Positions 12,861 to 23,793 of a stretch of DNA of 64,000 nt are shown in pieces. Below the pieces are notes generated by a model. It had not been told where the DNA came from. It searched no databases and saw nothing but the letters and a program-made list of their open reading frames with translations. How positions within the stretch are numbered: position 1 is the first letter of the stretch; each line of letters opens with the position of its first letter. The position numbers and the translations under genes are program-made. This DNA is from Juglans regia (lineage: Eukaryota > Streptophyta > Magnoliopsida > Fagales > Juglandaceae). The DNA lies in assembly GCF_001411555.2 (NCBI RefSeq), contig NC_049911.1:5588209-5652208 (forward strand), given 5' to 3'.

Positions 12861-13149
12861 GCCATACACCATGTGAAGTAGCCTCAAAACAAGAGACGAA
12901 CTCGACTTCCATAGTGGAAGTGGCAGTCAAAGTCTGCTTGGCACTCCTCCATGATATAGCTCCACCGGTCATAAAAAATATGTATTCTCATGTTGATTTG
13001 CGTGAATCAATATAGCAAGTAAAGTCAGAATCTGAGTAGCCAATTACTTCCAGATTGTTCTTTTGTCTATACATAAGCATGTATTCTTTGGTTCCCTGAA
13101 GGTACCTCATTAATTTTTTTACAGTTCTCCAGTGGTCTAAACCTGGATC
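12861..13149 (-). pseudogene. Copia RNase H fragment, inverted duplicate fused to the PBS
   Basis: The minus strand repeats plus-strand bases 12237-12533 (the SDPGLDHW to TSHGVWLK part of RNase H), forming a second inverted repeat of about 290 bases with a 330-base loop. Its upstream end is fused to the primer-binding site at the shared bases AGAG(C/T)GATCCAGG. This suggests that the fusion occurred by template switching at microhomology. It is in the orientation expected from the LTRs but cannot encode a working domain. Confidence 0.8.
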
Positions 13150-13161
13150 GCTCTGATACCA
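13150..13161 (-). other. Primer-binding site, initiator Met tRNA
   Basis: The minus strand reads TGGTATCAGAGC, the standard Copia PBS complementary to the 3' end of plant initiator Met tRNA. It lies two bases downstream of the LTR end (TCTAACA). It therefore defines the right-hand LTR as the 5' LTR of a minus-strand element. Confidence 0.9.
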
Positions 13162-13163
13162 AC

Positions 13164-13543
13164 TGTTAGACTAAAAACAATTCTATAATGCAGAATAACA
13201 CTTTAGAAACAAGAATTGATAAGTTTTAATGCCAAGAATAATACCTCCAGCCATTGATGTTATTCACTGGTTTGCTACGTTTCTCACTATGTTTGGCACT
13301 TCCAAACTCTTCTCCACTCTATTTAGATGGTGTAAGATTGAAGGGAATTGAGTGAGTGAGTTTGGGAACAAAACACTGTATTTATAGCCGAAGCCTCCAT
13401 CAAGCTTCGGTGTTACGTGTCACACGTGATCCTATTTTCATGGGATCAGTTATGAACGTGATGAATAAGAGTGGTGGACCACTTCAATGACTGTTAAGTG
13501 ATAGACTCGTTCTCACGAACGACTCCGTGAGAAACGATCAACA
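13164..13543 (-). repeat. 5' LTR of the Copia element
   Basis: The repeat is 380 bases, the partner of 5744-6123, with TG...CA ends. It differs from its partner at about 28 positions. It would hold the element's promoter, transcribing leftwards through the inverted gag-pol in antisense. The target duplication CCAAT follows at 13544-13548. Confidence 0.85.
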
Positions 13544-13760
13544 CCAATTAGATTGCCTATGTATTCGTTCCTGGCTACAAGAGGAAGATTATGGATACAT
13601 ACCTAGAATAGAGTTTCCGTTAATCTACTTTTATAGACTTGTTGTTTCCCATCTACTTCATTCACCAACACTAGTTGTTTATCAAACGACCATGGTCCAT
13701 CTCGGTTGACTCGATCTTTGTCCCGGACAACATCAAGACCTCTACACCATGAAGACCTAT
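13544..13760 (-). pseudogene. LINE ORF1 N-terminal fragment (DUF4283)
   Basis: The minus strand encodes DKDRVNRDGPWSFDKQLVLV, then IHNLPLVARNEYIGNLIG, which is the DUF4283 core of plant LINE ORF1 proteins. It continues directly into GSAIGRVEEVDLEKG at 5743 once the Copia element is removed. A stop replaces the tryptophan in the usual FWVQIHNLP motif. Upstream of about 13760 I cannot follow the frame. The homologue at 61436-62896 has the equivalent GRPWSFDRWLVCLQDF and FWMQIHNMPLACM. Confidence 0.8.
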
Positions 13761-14430
13761 GTATGTAATCATATTAAGATGGATTCCATTTAAATTTATT
13801 CTTAACTGCAGTTGCTTTACATTTGTATATTACTCTGTACTATATTCCTTCCCTCTCTTCTCTCACACAATGTCACAAACTATATATGCGTCTTGTAATT
13901 TTCATATTTATTTCCTTCTACTTCTCCTTAGCTAACTATATAACATAGCATTTTTTCAATTTCAACAGTAACTTCTTTCAATTTCGATTAATTAAAAAAT
14001 TAGTACAATTATTTTTACGTTTTTACAATTCAATATTTCTATTTAAATTTCACCGGATTGATATATAAATTTTTAAATACTTGCAACTAAGTACCTTTGT
14101 CAATTTATCCAAAAAAAAGTTATAAGATACTCGGTATCAATCTTTAATTGGCTGACCCTATGTTAATATTATAATAGGAGTAATTATATATACAACCGTA
14201 AAGTAGATAAATGCCACGTAATCGTTTTGAAAAAGAATGGGGTCTACTATTAAAAAATTAATTTTTTTATGTGAGCCTCATGTTTTATTCATTTTTTTAA
14301 AAACTATTATGCAACAGTTACACAATTAACAATTACAAATTATATTTTTTCTCTCAAAATAGACAGTCGAGAGATAAATACCACACAACGTAATAATGAC
14401 AAATCTATGTGAAGTTCTAGAAAGGTTTTG
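13761..14430. other. Intergenic AT-rich DNA
   Basis: I see no gene. The left part may contain the decayed 5' end of the LINE. The rest is AT-rich, with short pyrimidine tracts and no recognisable motif. Confidence 0.5.
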
Positions 14431-15403
14431 CTACAAGGAGAGAAAACCTTCAAACAGGATGCGGTGTAAAACTCATTTTTACACTCTCCAATGATAAGTA
14501 GACACATATACTTTCTATAATAATTAAGGGTGGACAGGTTTGAAGGTGAGATGAGAATTTTGTATTTCTTGTATACATGTTGTTCGATAGATCTCCCCTC
14601 AAGCCCATCGAGCACCATTTTTATTTCGTGTGTACATGTTGCTCTTCTTATTGTGCTTATGAATATGAAGAACATGGAGTTTACGTTTCTTCTAGTTTTT
14701 TGTGAATAATACGTATAAATAATATTGGATTCAGAAGTATCATACATATGTTGCATACGAAAGCACAAATATATAAATATATATATATATATACATTTGA
14801 AACTTCGTACCCCTATACCGGGAAACGGGGTGAATGCATGTTTAAGTTTCCTTTGTTTGCATAATTTTTCTTAATTTATTTCATCTCATTTTATTTAATT
14901 ATTATAATTTTTTTTAATTTTTATATAAAATAAAATAAATAATTTAATTTTTTTTTAATTTTAAAAATAAAAATAATATTAAAAAAATATATTTTAATAA
15001 TATTTTATTTAACTTTTAATTTTAATTTCTTTCATGATTTTATCTCATGATCATCTCATCCATGATTTTCTTATCTATTGATGAGAATCAAATTCCAGCA
15101 TATGTAGTAGTCAACCACGATCCGGGAATCTTTCGTGAGCGAGCTCAAACAAAAAGGGGTACACAGGAAAAGAAAATGGGCTTGAGGGGAGATTCTCCGT
15201 CGCTACGGCCTTGAAGGGGGAGTCTATCGACGGGCTTGAGAGAGAGAGAGAGAGTGACTGAGCAGGGAGAGAAAAGTTTGAGTGAGCGTACAATCAGTTA
15301 TACCGTAATTACTCTAGAATGCTTACGTATCCACCTATTATTAGAGGGTGTAAAAATGAGTTTTACACCTTATCCTGTTCGAAGGGTCTCTCTTCTCTAC
15401 AAT
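14431..15403. mobile_element. Long inverted-repeat (foldback-like) element
   Basis: Bases 14431-14520 and 15310-15403 are inverted copies of about 90 bases, including CCTTCRAACAGGAT and GGTGTAAAACTCATTTTTAC. A weaker inner inverted match links 14570-14610 with 15200-15235 (CTCAAGCCCRTCGA). No transposase is visible. I could not find a convincing target duplication, so the outer limits are approximate. It may be a decayed Mutator-like or other MITE. A second AT-rich MITE relic lies inside. Confidence 0.5.
14850..15075. mobile_element. Decayed Tourist-like MITE copy
   Basis: The sequence TTTGTTTGCATAATT, an AT-rich core, and TATCTCATGATCATCTCATC match the layout of the better preserved MITEs at 30029-30257 and 41984-42183. 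The ends are eroded and no target duplication is clear. Confidence 0.45.
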
Positions 15404-16540
15404 TTGTCTGTCATATCAGTGTATTTGAATTGGGCCATTGTGATTATTGATACAATTTTCTTTAAAAAAAAAAAAAAAAGAGGACGGTGAGACCATAAGC
15501 TTGTGATTTCCACATTCCCTATTCCACCTGCAATTGGTTATAGTATTGGCAATCGTTTAATCATAGTCAAGTTTAAAATTTGACTAAAAGTTAAAATTTT
15601 GGTTAAAATTAAAGTTATTGAAAATATTAATTCACATTAGACTATTCATTCCAAAATCAAAATAATAATACCATATTATACATTTTAATAATAATATTTT
15701 TAAATAATTTTCTTTTTATTTTTTGGACAATATAAGACTCATAGCTGCTAGTGTCTTACCACTAAGAAAATAAATAAATTCTTCTATGTAATATTCTCCC
15801 CTCCCTCCACCAGTCCCTTCTAATGTGAAGAATAAGGTTTTTATGGTCTAAATAAAAAATAAATAAAAATAAAAGATTATAAATGTGAAGTGAAAATACT
15901 GTTGGTTAGATGGTGATAACTTGGCAATATTTTGATTTCAATAAAAAGAAACTAAGAGAAAAGAAAGGGGAATTGCAAAAGAAGCACTAATACATGAAGA
16001 AGCTGAACCTGTATTTGGAGGGGGGGGGGGGGGGATAAATTATGCAAAGGAGATCGAATAATTATGAGCACACCGTAAGCAAATGAAAAATACATTAATA
16101 AAACTGCTTTTAATGGTACATTTGCTTTGTTGAACATGAAATAGCTATTTCACTGTTTGGTCGGTTTTAAGAAAAATGATTATTATTCCGTATGAAATAA
16201 TCAAAAGAAAGATTCAAATCTTAAAATTTTTCTTTCAATCTAATGTGTAGAGCACATCATCCACATCACTTAAATGATAAAATGGATTTATAGGATTCAA
16301 ATTTTAAAATTTCTCTTTCTAATCAAATTATACCATGTAAGAACTCCATTATGTGTGATACACAGTACACTGGTTTATAAATAGAATTTTTCTATCACTA
16401 TTCCTAACAAGAGAAATTTTAAGAAATAACAAAAAGTTGGAAGGAGTCACATCTCGCTATTATGATGTGTTACCAAGTATATATAACTACCCCCATTTCG
16501 GAAAAGAGAAATGCTATCTTGCCGCTTGCATTTGCCCGCT
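15404..16540. other. Intergenic DNA with a 15-base G run
   Basis: No gene is supported. A homopolymer of 15 G occurs at 16020-16034, and poly(A) tracts are found near 15464-15479. The open frames present are short and of skewed composition. I see no family match. Confidence 0.5.
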
Positions 16541-16879
16541 CCAACTGACTGCCTGACACGGTGGCTTATGTAGCGCATGAGTGGCATTCCATGTGGCATG
16601 GTCAAGAAAAAAAAAAAATCAGCCCCTTTCACGTGACCGAGTCTATCTGTGTCTGTGAAGACCGAACCCAAGCCCCCATCTCTCATCCACTTGCCCCCCT
16701 TCCTCACGGCGTCGACCACCATTCTCAGCCCCATCTCCGGCGAGTTTTTCTCAGCCTTGATTCGAGTTGTTCTTAATATCCCTTCAGTTTCTGTAGTCTC
16801 TCTGGAAAAAAATTTCTTCATCTCTACTACGTAGTCGTGACCTTGTCTCTGTGTATTGAGCTTGGCAAGACTCAGTAAC
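16541..16879. other. Unassigned GC-richer stretch beside the receptor fragment
   Basis: This segment is less AT-rich than its surroundings. It contains a 12-base A run and open frames on both strands, but none resembles a known protein. It replaces what should be the rest of the first exon of the receptor-like protein, so it marks a rearrangement breakpoint near 16880. Confidence 0.4.
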
Positions 16880-17122
16880 GAGACTCGCTCCAAACCACAT
16901 ACAGTAATCACTAATCATCGGATTTGCATCCTCAATCCAAGAGGGAAGACAGTGGCCAATGTCATAGTCGGATTTCAAAAACGCCTTCAGTTGTAACAAA
17001 TCAATCCTCTCTTCCACCAAGCAACCTTTGTGATGATGCATTTGCACAAAAATCACTAATTCCCACATCAAACACATCACCAAAGACCACAACCTCCTTC
17101 ATTGCCGCACACCTCAATTCAT
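16880..17122 (-). pseudogene. Truncated receptor-like protein, first-exon fragment
   Basis: The minus strand from ATG at 17122 matches the first exon of the intact receptor-like protein at 48778-43912. It has a hydrophobic leader (LVMCLMWELVIFVQ), then KGCLVEERIDLLQLKAFLKS and LPSWIEDAN. There are stops at codons 3 and 8, a frameshift follows the CCGW-equivalent position, and homology ends near 16880 before any leucine-rich repeat. It is a dead 5' fragment of a duplicated gene and shows that this receptor family has more than one copy here. Homology continues upstream through 17366. Confidence 0.85.
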
Positions 17123-17366
17123 TGATTTCTTGCTAATTAATCAACTTATTTTTTTGTTGGTAGTTGCTAGGCACAATATACTCACTTTAATTTTCTCCTC
17201 CTTTTCTCTACTGATATAAATACTTGAATGCACTGGGAGGACCTTTGAAAAGGAAAAATATCTTACATAGGCAGATACCTGGATAGTGAGAGCGTTTACT
17301 AGATTGTGAAAAAGCTAGGACTCTAGACTGTTCATTGGCTGAAATTTTAGGTTAGAACTTAGAAAC
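17123..17366 (-). promoter_or_regulatory. 5' flank of the receptor pseudogene, proximal half
   Basis: This stretch matches 48779-48960 upstream of the intact receptor-like protein, including ATTTCTTGCTAATTAATCA and GACTGTTCATTGGCT. It probably holds the former promoter and 5' leader. Homology breaks at about 17366, where chromovirus A begins, and resumes at 30285. Confidence 0.7.
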
Positions 17367-17369
17367 TTC

Positions 17370-17816
17370 TAACAAACCCTTGATGGATTAGAATGTTATA
17401 ATAAAAAAAGCTCACTTTGAGGGTGGACCTCCGTGGCGAAGAAGATGTGAGAAGGAATTGGAAGATTCTTTTTACTTTCTAGATAAATTTTCAAAGCCAA
17501 GATGCTCAATACATTTATCTAACAAACTCTAATGGAATCTTCCATGTAGTGGGCTTGGACTAATTAACTAACAAAGAAATAAACAAATTGCAACAACTTT
17601 CTAACATTTTGGGCCAAGCCCATTACCAGATAATAGCTAAAGGTTCTCAGTAAAATAACAAGTTGTGCTAAATTATAAAAGAGATCAACGACAAGCCCAT
17701 GGGCCTCGCGGCTTCAATAAGTCTAGTCTCTTCACTGTCTTCCTTCGTAGTTCAAGTACACTTTACTTACAGAGACTCTATCGCATCGAATGCCTTACTT
17801 CTAGATCTCAGCTACA
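17370..17816 (-). repeat. 3' LTR of chromovirus A (left boundary approximate)
   Basis: Its right part, CTATCGCATCGAATGCCTTA and CTAGATCTCAGCT, is repeated at 29995-30275, where a MITE has split it. The minus strand at 17838-17820 (GAAGGGGGAAGGC) looks like the polypurine tract. The left end is inferred from the loss of receptor-flank homology. Confidence 0.6.
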
Positions 17817-17829
17817 TGTGAGAAGCCTT

Positions 17830-18438
17830 CCCCCTTCAAAGCACCTTGTCCACAAGGTGCGGGAATGCCTCTCTGAGATGAGAGTAAGGTTCCCAAGCCA
17901 CGTCTTCGATATCCTATTCCTGCCAACAATCTAAGAGTTCCACTGGTGTTCAATTCTGGGCCTTTGTCATACAATGCCCCAAAATCTCCTCTAGTTCTAA
18001 CTTAAGAACCCCCAAGCCACCCACTAGTAATAGCACAGGCATGATGGTGAACTTAGCACCCAACTTTGTCTTAAGTTGAGAGACATGGAAGGTAGGGTGT
18101 ATTCCGGCAGACGGGGGTAGATCTAACTTGTATGCGACTACGCCAATCTTTTGTAAAAGCTTGAAAGGGCCGAAATATCATGGGCAAGCTTGAGATTGCA
18201 TCAGTGAGACACTAAAAGCTGCCAATATGATTGAAGCTGACGGTATACCCAGTACGTAGCTGAGTAGCCTAGGAGGGGGATGCCCATATAAGGATTCAAA
18301 TGGGGTAAGCTTTATTGATAGTTGTTGGGTGGAGTTGTACCACCATTCAGCTAGTGATTCTCATGAAGACCACTCCTTATGTCGATCACCCGTGAAACAC
18401 ATTAAGTAATTTTCGAGAGACTTATTGACTACCTCACT
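17830..18438 (-). pseudogene. Chromovirus A: integrase C-terminus and chromodomain region
   Basis: The minus strand matches element B from the end of integrase (FTGDRHKEW, AEWWYNS-like) through the PPT-proximal sequence CCACAAGG. Many stops are present. The integrase frame is cut at 18438 by element C and continues at 25442 with CTATC duplicated. The family inserts DNA copies and uses a chromodomain to target chromatin; this copy is dead. Confidence 0.75.
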
Positions 18439-18443
18439 CTATC

Positions 18444-20091
18444 TGATAAGTGTGATTTTTATATAATTTTTATTATTCTTTTATTTATGAAAAATATCAT
18501 TTTTCCTTCAATACTATTGATTTTATTTTATTTCTATATATTTTTCTTTATTTTCTAGGATTTGAATGAATGAGAAGATCTAGTGCGAAAGAAAACATTT
18601 TGGTATAAAAGAAGAGACTACGGATCTAGACCAATGAGAGGCAGTGAGATCTGAAGAGAGCCGACAAAATTTAGGCGAGGAGACTTGCGACTAGAAGGGG
18701 CGACTAGAACTCGCGACCAGAAGGACCGACCAAAATTGGCGACAAGAGTTAGGCGATAAGCGAGATATTTTACCTTCTAGGTGAGAAGACTTGGCGCAAG
18801 GCCCCAGCGACTAGTCTAAACGACCAACTTAAGCGACCAACCTAAACGACATCGTGGACAGCAACTAGCAAAGCCGAGCAACTTTACCACTCTGTAGGTA
18901 GGTGAGAGGAGTCTTTCATCTCGGTTAAGAACCTTACATCTTGGTCATTGGGCGAGGGAACCAATTATATTCAATGTACATGACATCTACCCGGTGGAAC
19001 CCTTTTGAGTTCCGAAATCAATCTGCTGACTACCAAATCCTCCCGAACTCCGCAATTCAAGCCACATATCACTGAATCTTCCATTTTAGATAATCTCATT
19101 ATTCTTGAGATAATTTCTTTATGTTAACATTTATCTTTTGAAATTATTTTCTAGACCTTTAGGCTAGATTGTAGCCGCAATTATCTTGTTTACAGATTTG
19201 AGTTTTGATATCAATTTAACCCCGTCTTGTGGGATGAATAGAAGGAGAGGAGGGCCTGTGTTTTAGATTTCAATAGTCCAAAGTTTATCATTTAAGTTTC
19301 TTTCGAGGAGACAAATCTGGAGGGCAGAGGCGAGAGACGCATGCTTCATCAACCGACTCTAACGAAGAACACTGGTTTTATTATTTTTATTTTCAATTTC
19401 ATTATGAACTAATTTTATTTTCTAGAGCTTTGATGTAGTCTAGCATCGAACACACAATTTATATTCTAAGTTATTTTATTTCAGTATTTCCATGATTGAG
19501 TATTTATTCCTTGTTCTTAATACTTGTAATTTTCTAACTAATTATTGTTCGATCTATTGAATCGCAATGAGACTGAGAGGTAATTTGTGATTAAAGCTCT
19601 AGGATTAAGTACCATTAGTTCAGTGAAAGTAGAGATACTTTACCTCGATTAGTGTGATTTTCAAGAAAAATCTAAAGAACTTAATGAGTCTCCAATTAGT
19701 TAAATTCACATTGAGATATGGAGTTATTAATTGGAGATATTTTTGGTATTGTTCGAGAGAAAATATTGAATAGTTAAGGGATTTTTATCATCTACTTGGG
19801 ATAATTGAAATTCTATAACAAGGAAGAATAAACTGCGTGGGATTTGCTTGGTAAAATTAAACACTTTTGATCTCTTCTTATTATCTTTAAAATCTTAATT
19901 GTAATGTTCTTTTCTTCAGTTTAATTTAGATAATCTATTCTTCAAATTTCTGTTTTTCAAATGGTAATTAATTTAGTAAATCTCAGTACTCAATAGAATA
20001 ATTATTCCCTGTAGGTTCGACATCCGCTTCCTTTAAAACATCTTACTACTTGTTACGATTCTGTGCACTTGTAGATATTTTCAGCACAACA
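18444..20091 (+). repeat. 5' LTR of element C
   Basis: 1648 bases from TGATAAGTGTGA to CAGCACAACA. The part at 18640-18850 is rich in short GCGAC/GCGACCA words. The LTR shows many substitutions against the 3' copy and against the solo LTR at 3385-4983. Confidence 0.9.
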
Positions 20092-20097
20092 AGTTTT

Positions 20098-20115
20098 TAG
20101 TGCCGTTGTCGGGGA
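20098..20115 (+). other. Primer-binding site, degenerate Asp tRNA type
   Basis: TAGTGCCGTTGTCGGGGA differs at a few bases from the TGGCGCCGTTGCCGGGGA site commonly used by Athila/Tat-like plant Ty3 elements. It lies six bases after the LTR. Confidence 0.75.
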
Positions 20116-20338
20116 ATATTTAGTTGTTATTGATATTGATACTAGCTAGATTTTTACTAGTTTGAATTTAATTTTATTGGTTTAAATTAGATCACAGTTT
20201 GGTTTTTCTTTGTAGTAATTAGAAATACATGCCTTGATCTAAATCATTAGAGCATACACTTTTCAATCCCGAAATTGAAAGAACCTTACATCGGATCAAT
20301 AAAAAGAAAAAGAAAGAGGTCGCCACATCTAAATTTAA

Positions 20339-22440
20339 TATGGCCGACTAGGAGCACAAGGTGTTAAGAGACTATGTTATGCCCTCTGTCAATGGGGCAA
20401 CATCTAGTATAAGGCGGCCAACCATACGAGCCAATAACTTTGAGATTAAGTCAGCCATCATTCAAATGATTTAACAAACTATCCAGTTTTAGGGATTGTC
20501 ACAAGAGGATCCTAATGTCCATATTGCAAATTTCCTAAAAAATTTTGATACTTTTAAACACAACGGAGTGACAAATGATGTGATTCGATCGAGACTTTGT
20601 TCTTTCTCACTTAGGGAAAAAGCAAAATCTTGGTTGAACTCTTTGCCACCCAGCATCATCACCACCTGGAAGAAGTTGGTACAAACATTCTTAGCAAAAT
20701 ATTTCTCTGGCCAATACAATGAAGTTAAGGAATGATATTACTACCTTCACCCAATTTTACGGTGAATCATTACATGAGGCATGTGAGAGATACAAGGATT
20801 TATTGCACAAGTGTCCATATCATGACCTCATAGCCTAGCTTCAAGTATAGACATTTTACAATGGTTTGATACCCACAAATTGATCTATGGTGGATGCAAT
20901 CGCAAGAGGAGCATTAATGAGTAAGACCCATGAAGCCGTATATGAACTTCTGGAAGAGTTGGCGTCTAACAACTATTAATGGGCCGCAAAGAGAGCAATG
21001 CCAAAGAAGGTAGCCAGTGTCGTCGAGTTTGATTCTATGTCTGCAATTACGACCCAGTTGGCAAATCTATCCAAAAAAATAGGTAAAATGAATGTTAATG
21101 CTATTCAAACTAATGTTGTTTGTGATCATTGCGTAGGAAATCATTTAAGTGTAGATTGCCAAGTGGGGAATCCTTTTGTCCAACCGAGTTATGAACAAGC
21201 CCATTACGTGTCCAATTTTCAACGTCAAAACAATCATTATTGAAACACATTCAATCCCGGATGGAGAAATCACCCTAACTTTTCGTGAAGCAATAATTAA
21301 GTGTCGATCAGAGCACCTCAACAATTTTCACAGTAAGAAAAGAAGTCAACACTTGAAGATATGATTATGCAGTACATGCAAAACAACTTGACTTCAATCC
21401 GTAATCTTGAGGCAAAAATTGGTCAGCTCTCAAACATGCTTACCAAGAGGATAGCAGAGACTTTATCGAGCAACACTATGACAAATCCGAAGGAACATGC
21501 CAAAGTCATAATATTGAGAAGTGGGCAGACATATAACCAGCCACAAACATTAAATACCGAGCAAGATGCAGAAGCTGCCGAAAATGTGAAGTCCAAGAAG
21601 AAGGAAACCAAGTATAAGGTGAAAGAAGTAGAGCGGGATGTAACCGACCAGCAAATTGAAGTGACTAAGGAGAATAAAGGGGTTGCAAAACCTAAGAAAT
21701 CCAGGGAGTTTATATATGAAAATTATTCTCCTTCAATTTATGATCCACCAATTCCTTTTCCGCAAAGATTAAGAAAAAAAACAATGATAATCAATTCTCT
21801 AAATTTGATATATTATCAAACAAATGGAAGTTGGAGGAGCATGAGACTATAATGCTGACCAAGGAGAGCAGTGCAATTTTACAAAAGAAACTGCCACCTA
21901 AGTTAAAAGATCCGAGGAGTTTCACGATCCCTTGCACTATAGGAAATTCATATTTTGATAAAGTATTATGTGACTTAGGGGCAAGCATTAATCTAATGCC
22001 TCTCTCTGACCGAGGAGTAGGTCTTGGAGAAGCAAAGCCGACCACCATCTCTCTATAGTTGGCAGACAGATCTATTAAATACTCGAGAGGACTCATTGAG
22101 GACGTACTGGTGAAAGTTGATAAGCTCATCTTCCCGACTGACTTCATTGTACTCGATATGGAGGGCAGTGATGAGCATGTCACTTTTGACATATTTAAAT
22201 ATATGGAATTCCCTTTCGAGGTACATTCTTGTTTACAAATAAGCGACCAAGATGTAGTCATGGCCGACGAGACTTATGGAGCTGAATTTCCAAAGCTACT
22301 ACTTAAGGAACCACCCAAACTTGAACCAAAACCGCTTCCATCAAATTTAAGGAACGAAGAGGCAGAGGAGATCTCCAAGCGGTATACGGCTGCACTTTCA
22401 AGGAAAATATTCAATTGGAAGACCAGGAAAAAAAAATCAG
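20339..22440 (+). pseudogene. Element C gag-protease relic
   Basis: Gag starts at 20339 (MAD, then a stop). The retrotransposon-gag core is at 20490-20735 (SLREKAKSWLNSLPP). A further gag segment at 20998-21240 has a partial knuckle (CDHCVGNHLSVDC). The linker is at 21361-21840 (NLEAKIGQLSN, LRSGQTY). The protease, at 21850-22160, has DLGASINLMPLS in place of the usual DSGAS active-site motif and the downstream IEDVLVKVDKLIFP. After MEGSDEH the expected GRPFL segment is missing and the frame jumps to TFDIFK. At least six stops or frameshifts are visible. Reverse transcriptase and everything after it are absent. Confidence 0.8.
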
Positions 22441-23793
22441 AGAAGTATCTCTTACCTTCTTTCATTCTTTGCTTTAGTTTTTCTTCCTTTTTCCTATTGA
22501 GTACAATGTGATATTTAAGTTTGGGGGAAAAGAATACTATTTTAATTATTTGGTTTGATGAATAAAAAGCCTATGATAAGAATATGATTGAAATTGATTA
22601 TATGTTTTAGGCAAAATTCTCATTCCTTAAGTCTAGTTATTAATTCTTTGCTTGATCTTACTTAATTTACTATTTTCTATGTTCAATGAATGCTTATAAT
22701 GATCATTAATCGTTTTACATACTTAGAGAAATTTTATGTGAATTTTGAGAATTTGTATGGTCTCAACTTACTTTAGAACTTGTTTGATTACACTCGAAAT
22801 GAAATCCTAGATGGAATATTACTGGAGAAATGATTAAGGCTTTCTTTGGACTGATTGAGTCTTTCAAGCTTACATGTTTAATTTCTTTATCCCTAACCAC
22901 CCCTTTGAGTTTTATTGAATTATATTTTGGCCTTATATTTTTTTTTTCTTGTAAATCTCATATTTCCTACTCTATTTGAGCTTAAACACTGATTTCCTTA
23001 CCTTTCAAGAGAACTAAGTTTACACAAAGTCACAGACTCACAAGAGCATGAAAAGCTGGATAGGTAGAAGGTCTACAAGTAAACTTAATTATAGTCATAT
23101 TATCAAAATCATAAGTTTGGAGGTGTGAAAAGTCAACTCATCTACTGTGTGGCCAACAAGAAAAGGCCGACGAGAGTTATCTACAAAGGCAATCAAAAAG
23201 GTATGGAATACTTCCATGAAAAAAAAAGGAAAGAAAAGAAAATGTCTGATCTGTCAAATAGAGGGGTAAAGAGAGAGATACTTGAAAGTACAATAAAGAG
23301 AGATATGTTGAGAGATTTACAGTGATTGAGAAGAGATGTTAGAAGTGAGAATGCTCTACTTGTCTATTGGTGTTCAAACTTAAGCTCCCTTGTATTGTTT
23401 GAATCCTACATTTTCTTTGTAGCCGTCACTCTAGCTTTACATTACGGATCCCTGGTGATAGTTTATATTCTACATTAGTGGAGAGTGGTTTGAAAAGCAA
23501 GCCTATGAAGTGTTTAGAGATCCATTATTTATTTACTTGTTTGCATAAAACTATCCGTGGAGCTAATGATGTAGTGAGAATGATGGGTATGCATGAATGT
23601 GGGGATGGATAATGTGATGGAATTGTGTTTTGAATTAACTTTTGGACTTGATAGATCTTGAATGATTCCTTGAATTATAAACTTTAGGCAATTTTTGAGA
23701 CAATAAATTTTATGAATCAAACCAATGCTTATTTTAATTGTCTTTCTTTTCTTCTTTGCTCGAGGGCGAACAAAATTTAAGTTTGGGGGTATT
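22441..23793 (+). other. Element C non-coding 3' interior
   Basis: About 1.35 kb without coding sequence between the gag-protease relic and the 3' LTR. It holds two copies of the AAGTTTGGGGG purine tract (about 22515 and 23778), the second next to the 3' LTR. Such duplicated tracts are usual in Athila/Tat-like elements. Confidence 0.6.

Larger units (their letters stand above)
5744..13543 (-). mobile_element. Ty1/Copia element with an inverted internal gag-pol
   Basis: Two 380-bp LTRs (5744-6123 and 13164-13543) in the same orientation are flanked by near-identical duplications, CCAAC (5739-5743) and CCAAT (13544-13548). An initiator-Met PBS (13161-13150) and a purine tract (6140-6124) fix the element on the minus strand, with its 5' LTR on the right. 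Yet the near-complete gag-pol (7591-12818) reads on the plus strand. Short gag and RNase H fragments in the expected minus orientation flank it as inverted duplicates. I count about 28 differences between the LTRs (about 7%), so the insertion is old. LINE ORF1 is split at this site and rejoins in frame. Confidence 0.85.
1..13760 (-). mobile_element. Decayed L1-type LINE, split in three by later insertions
   Basis: A non-LTR retrotransposon on the minus strand runs off the left edge. Its pieces are 13544-13760 (ORF1 N-terminal part), 4984-5743 (ORF1 C-terminal part with zinc knuckle) and 1-3384 (ORF1 tail, endonuclease and reverse transcriptase). Pieces 2 and 3 join in frame once the Copia element and one copy of its target duplication are removed, which proves that they were one element. 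All parts carry many stops and frameshifts, so it is dead. The 3' end, poly(A) and target duplication lie outside the window. Confidence 0.85.

Noticed and set aside
14340..14768. A 142-codon minus-strand open frame
   Set aside because: It overlaps the inverted-repeat arm and AT-rich DNA; composition and lack of family match argue against a gene.
16447..16911. A 154-codon minus-strand open frame
   Set aside because: It contains poly(A)-derived phenylalanine runs and bridges the receptor fragment in the wrong frame; no resemblance to a protein family.
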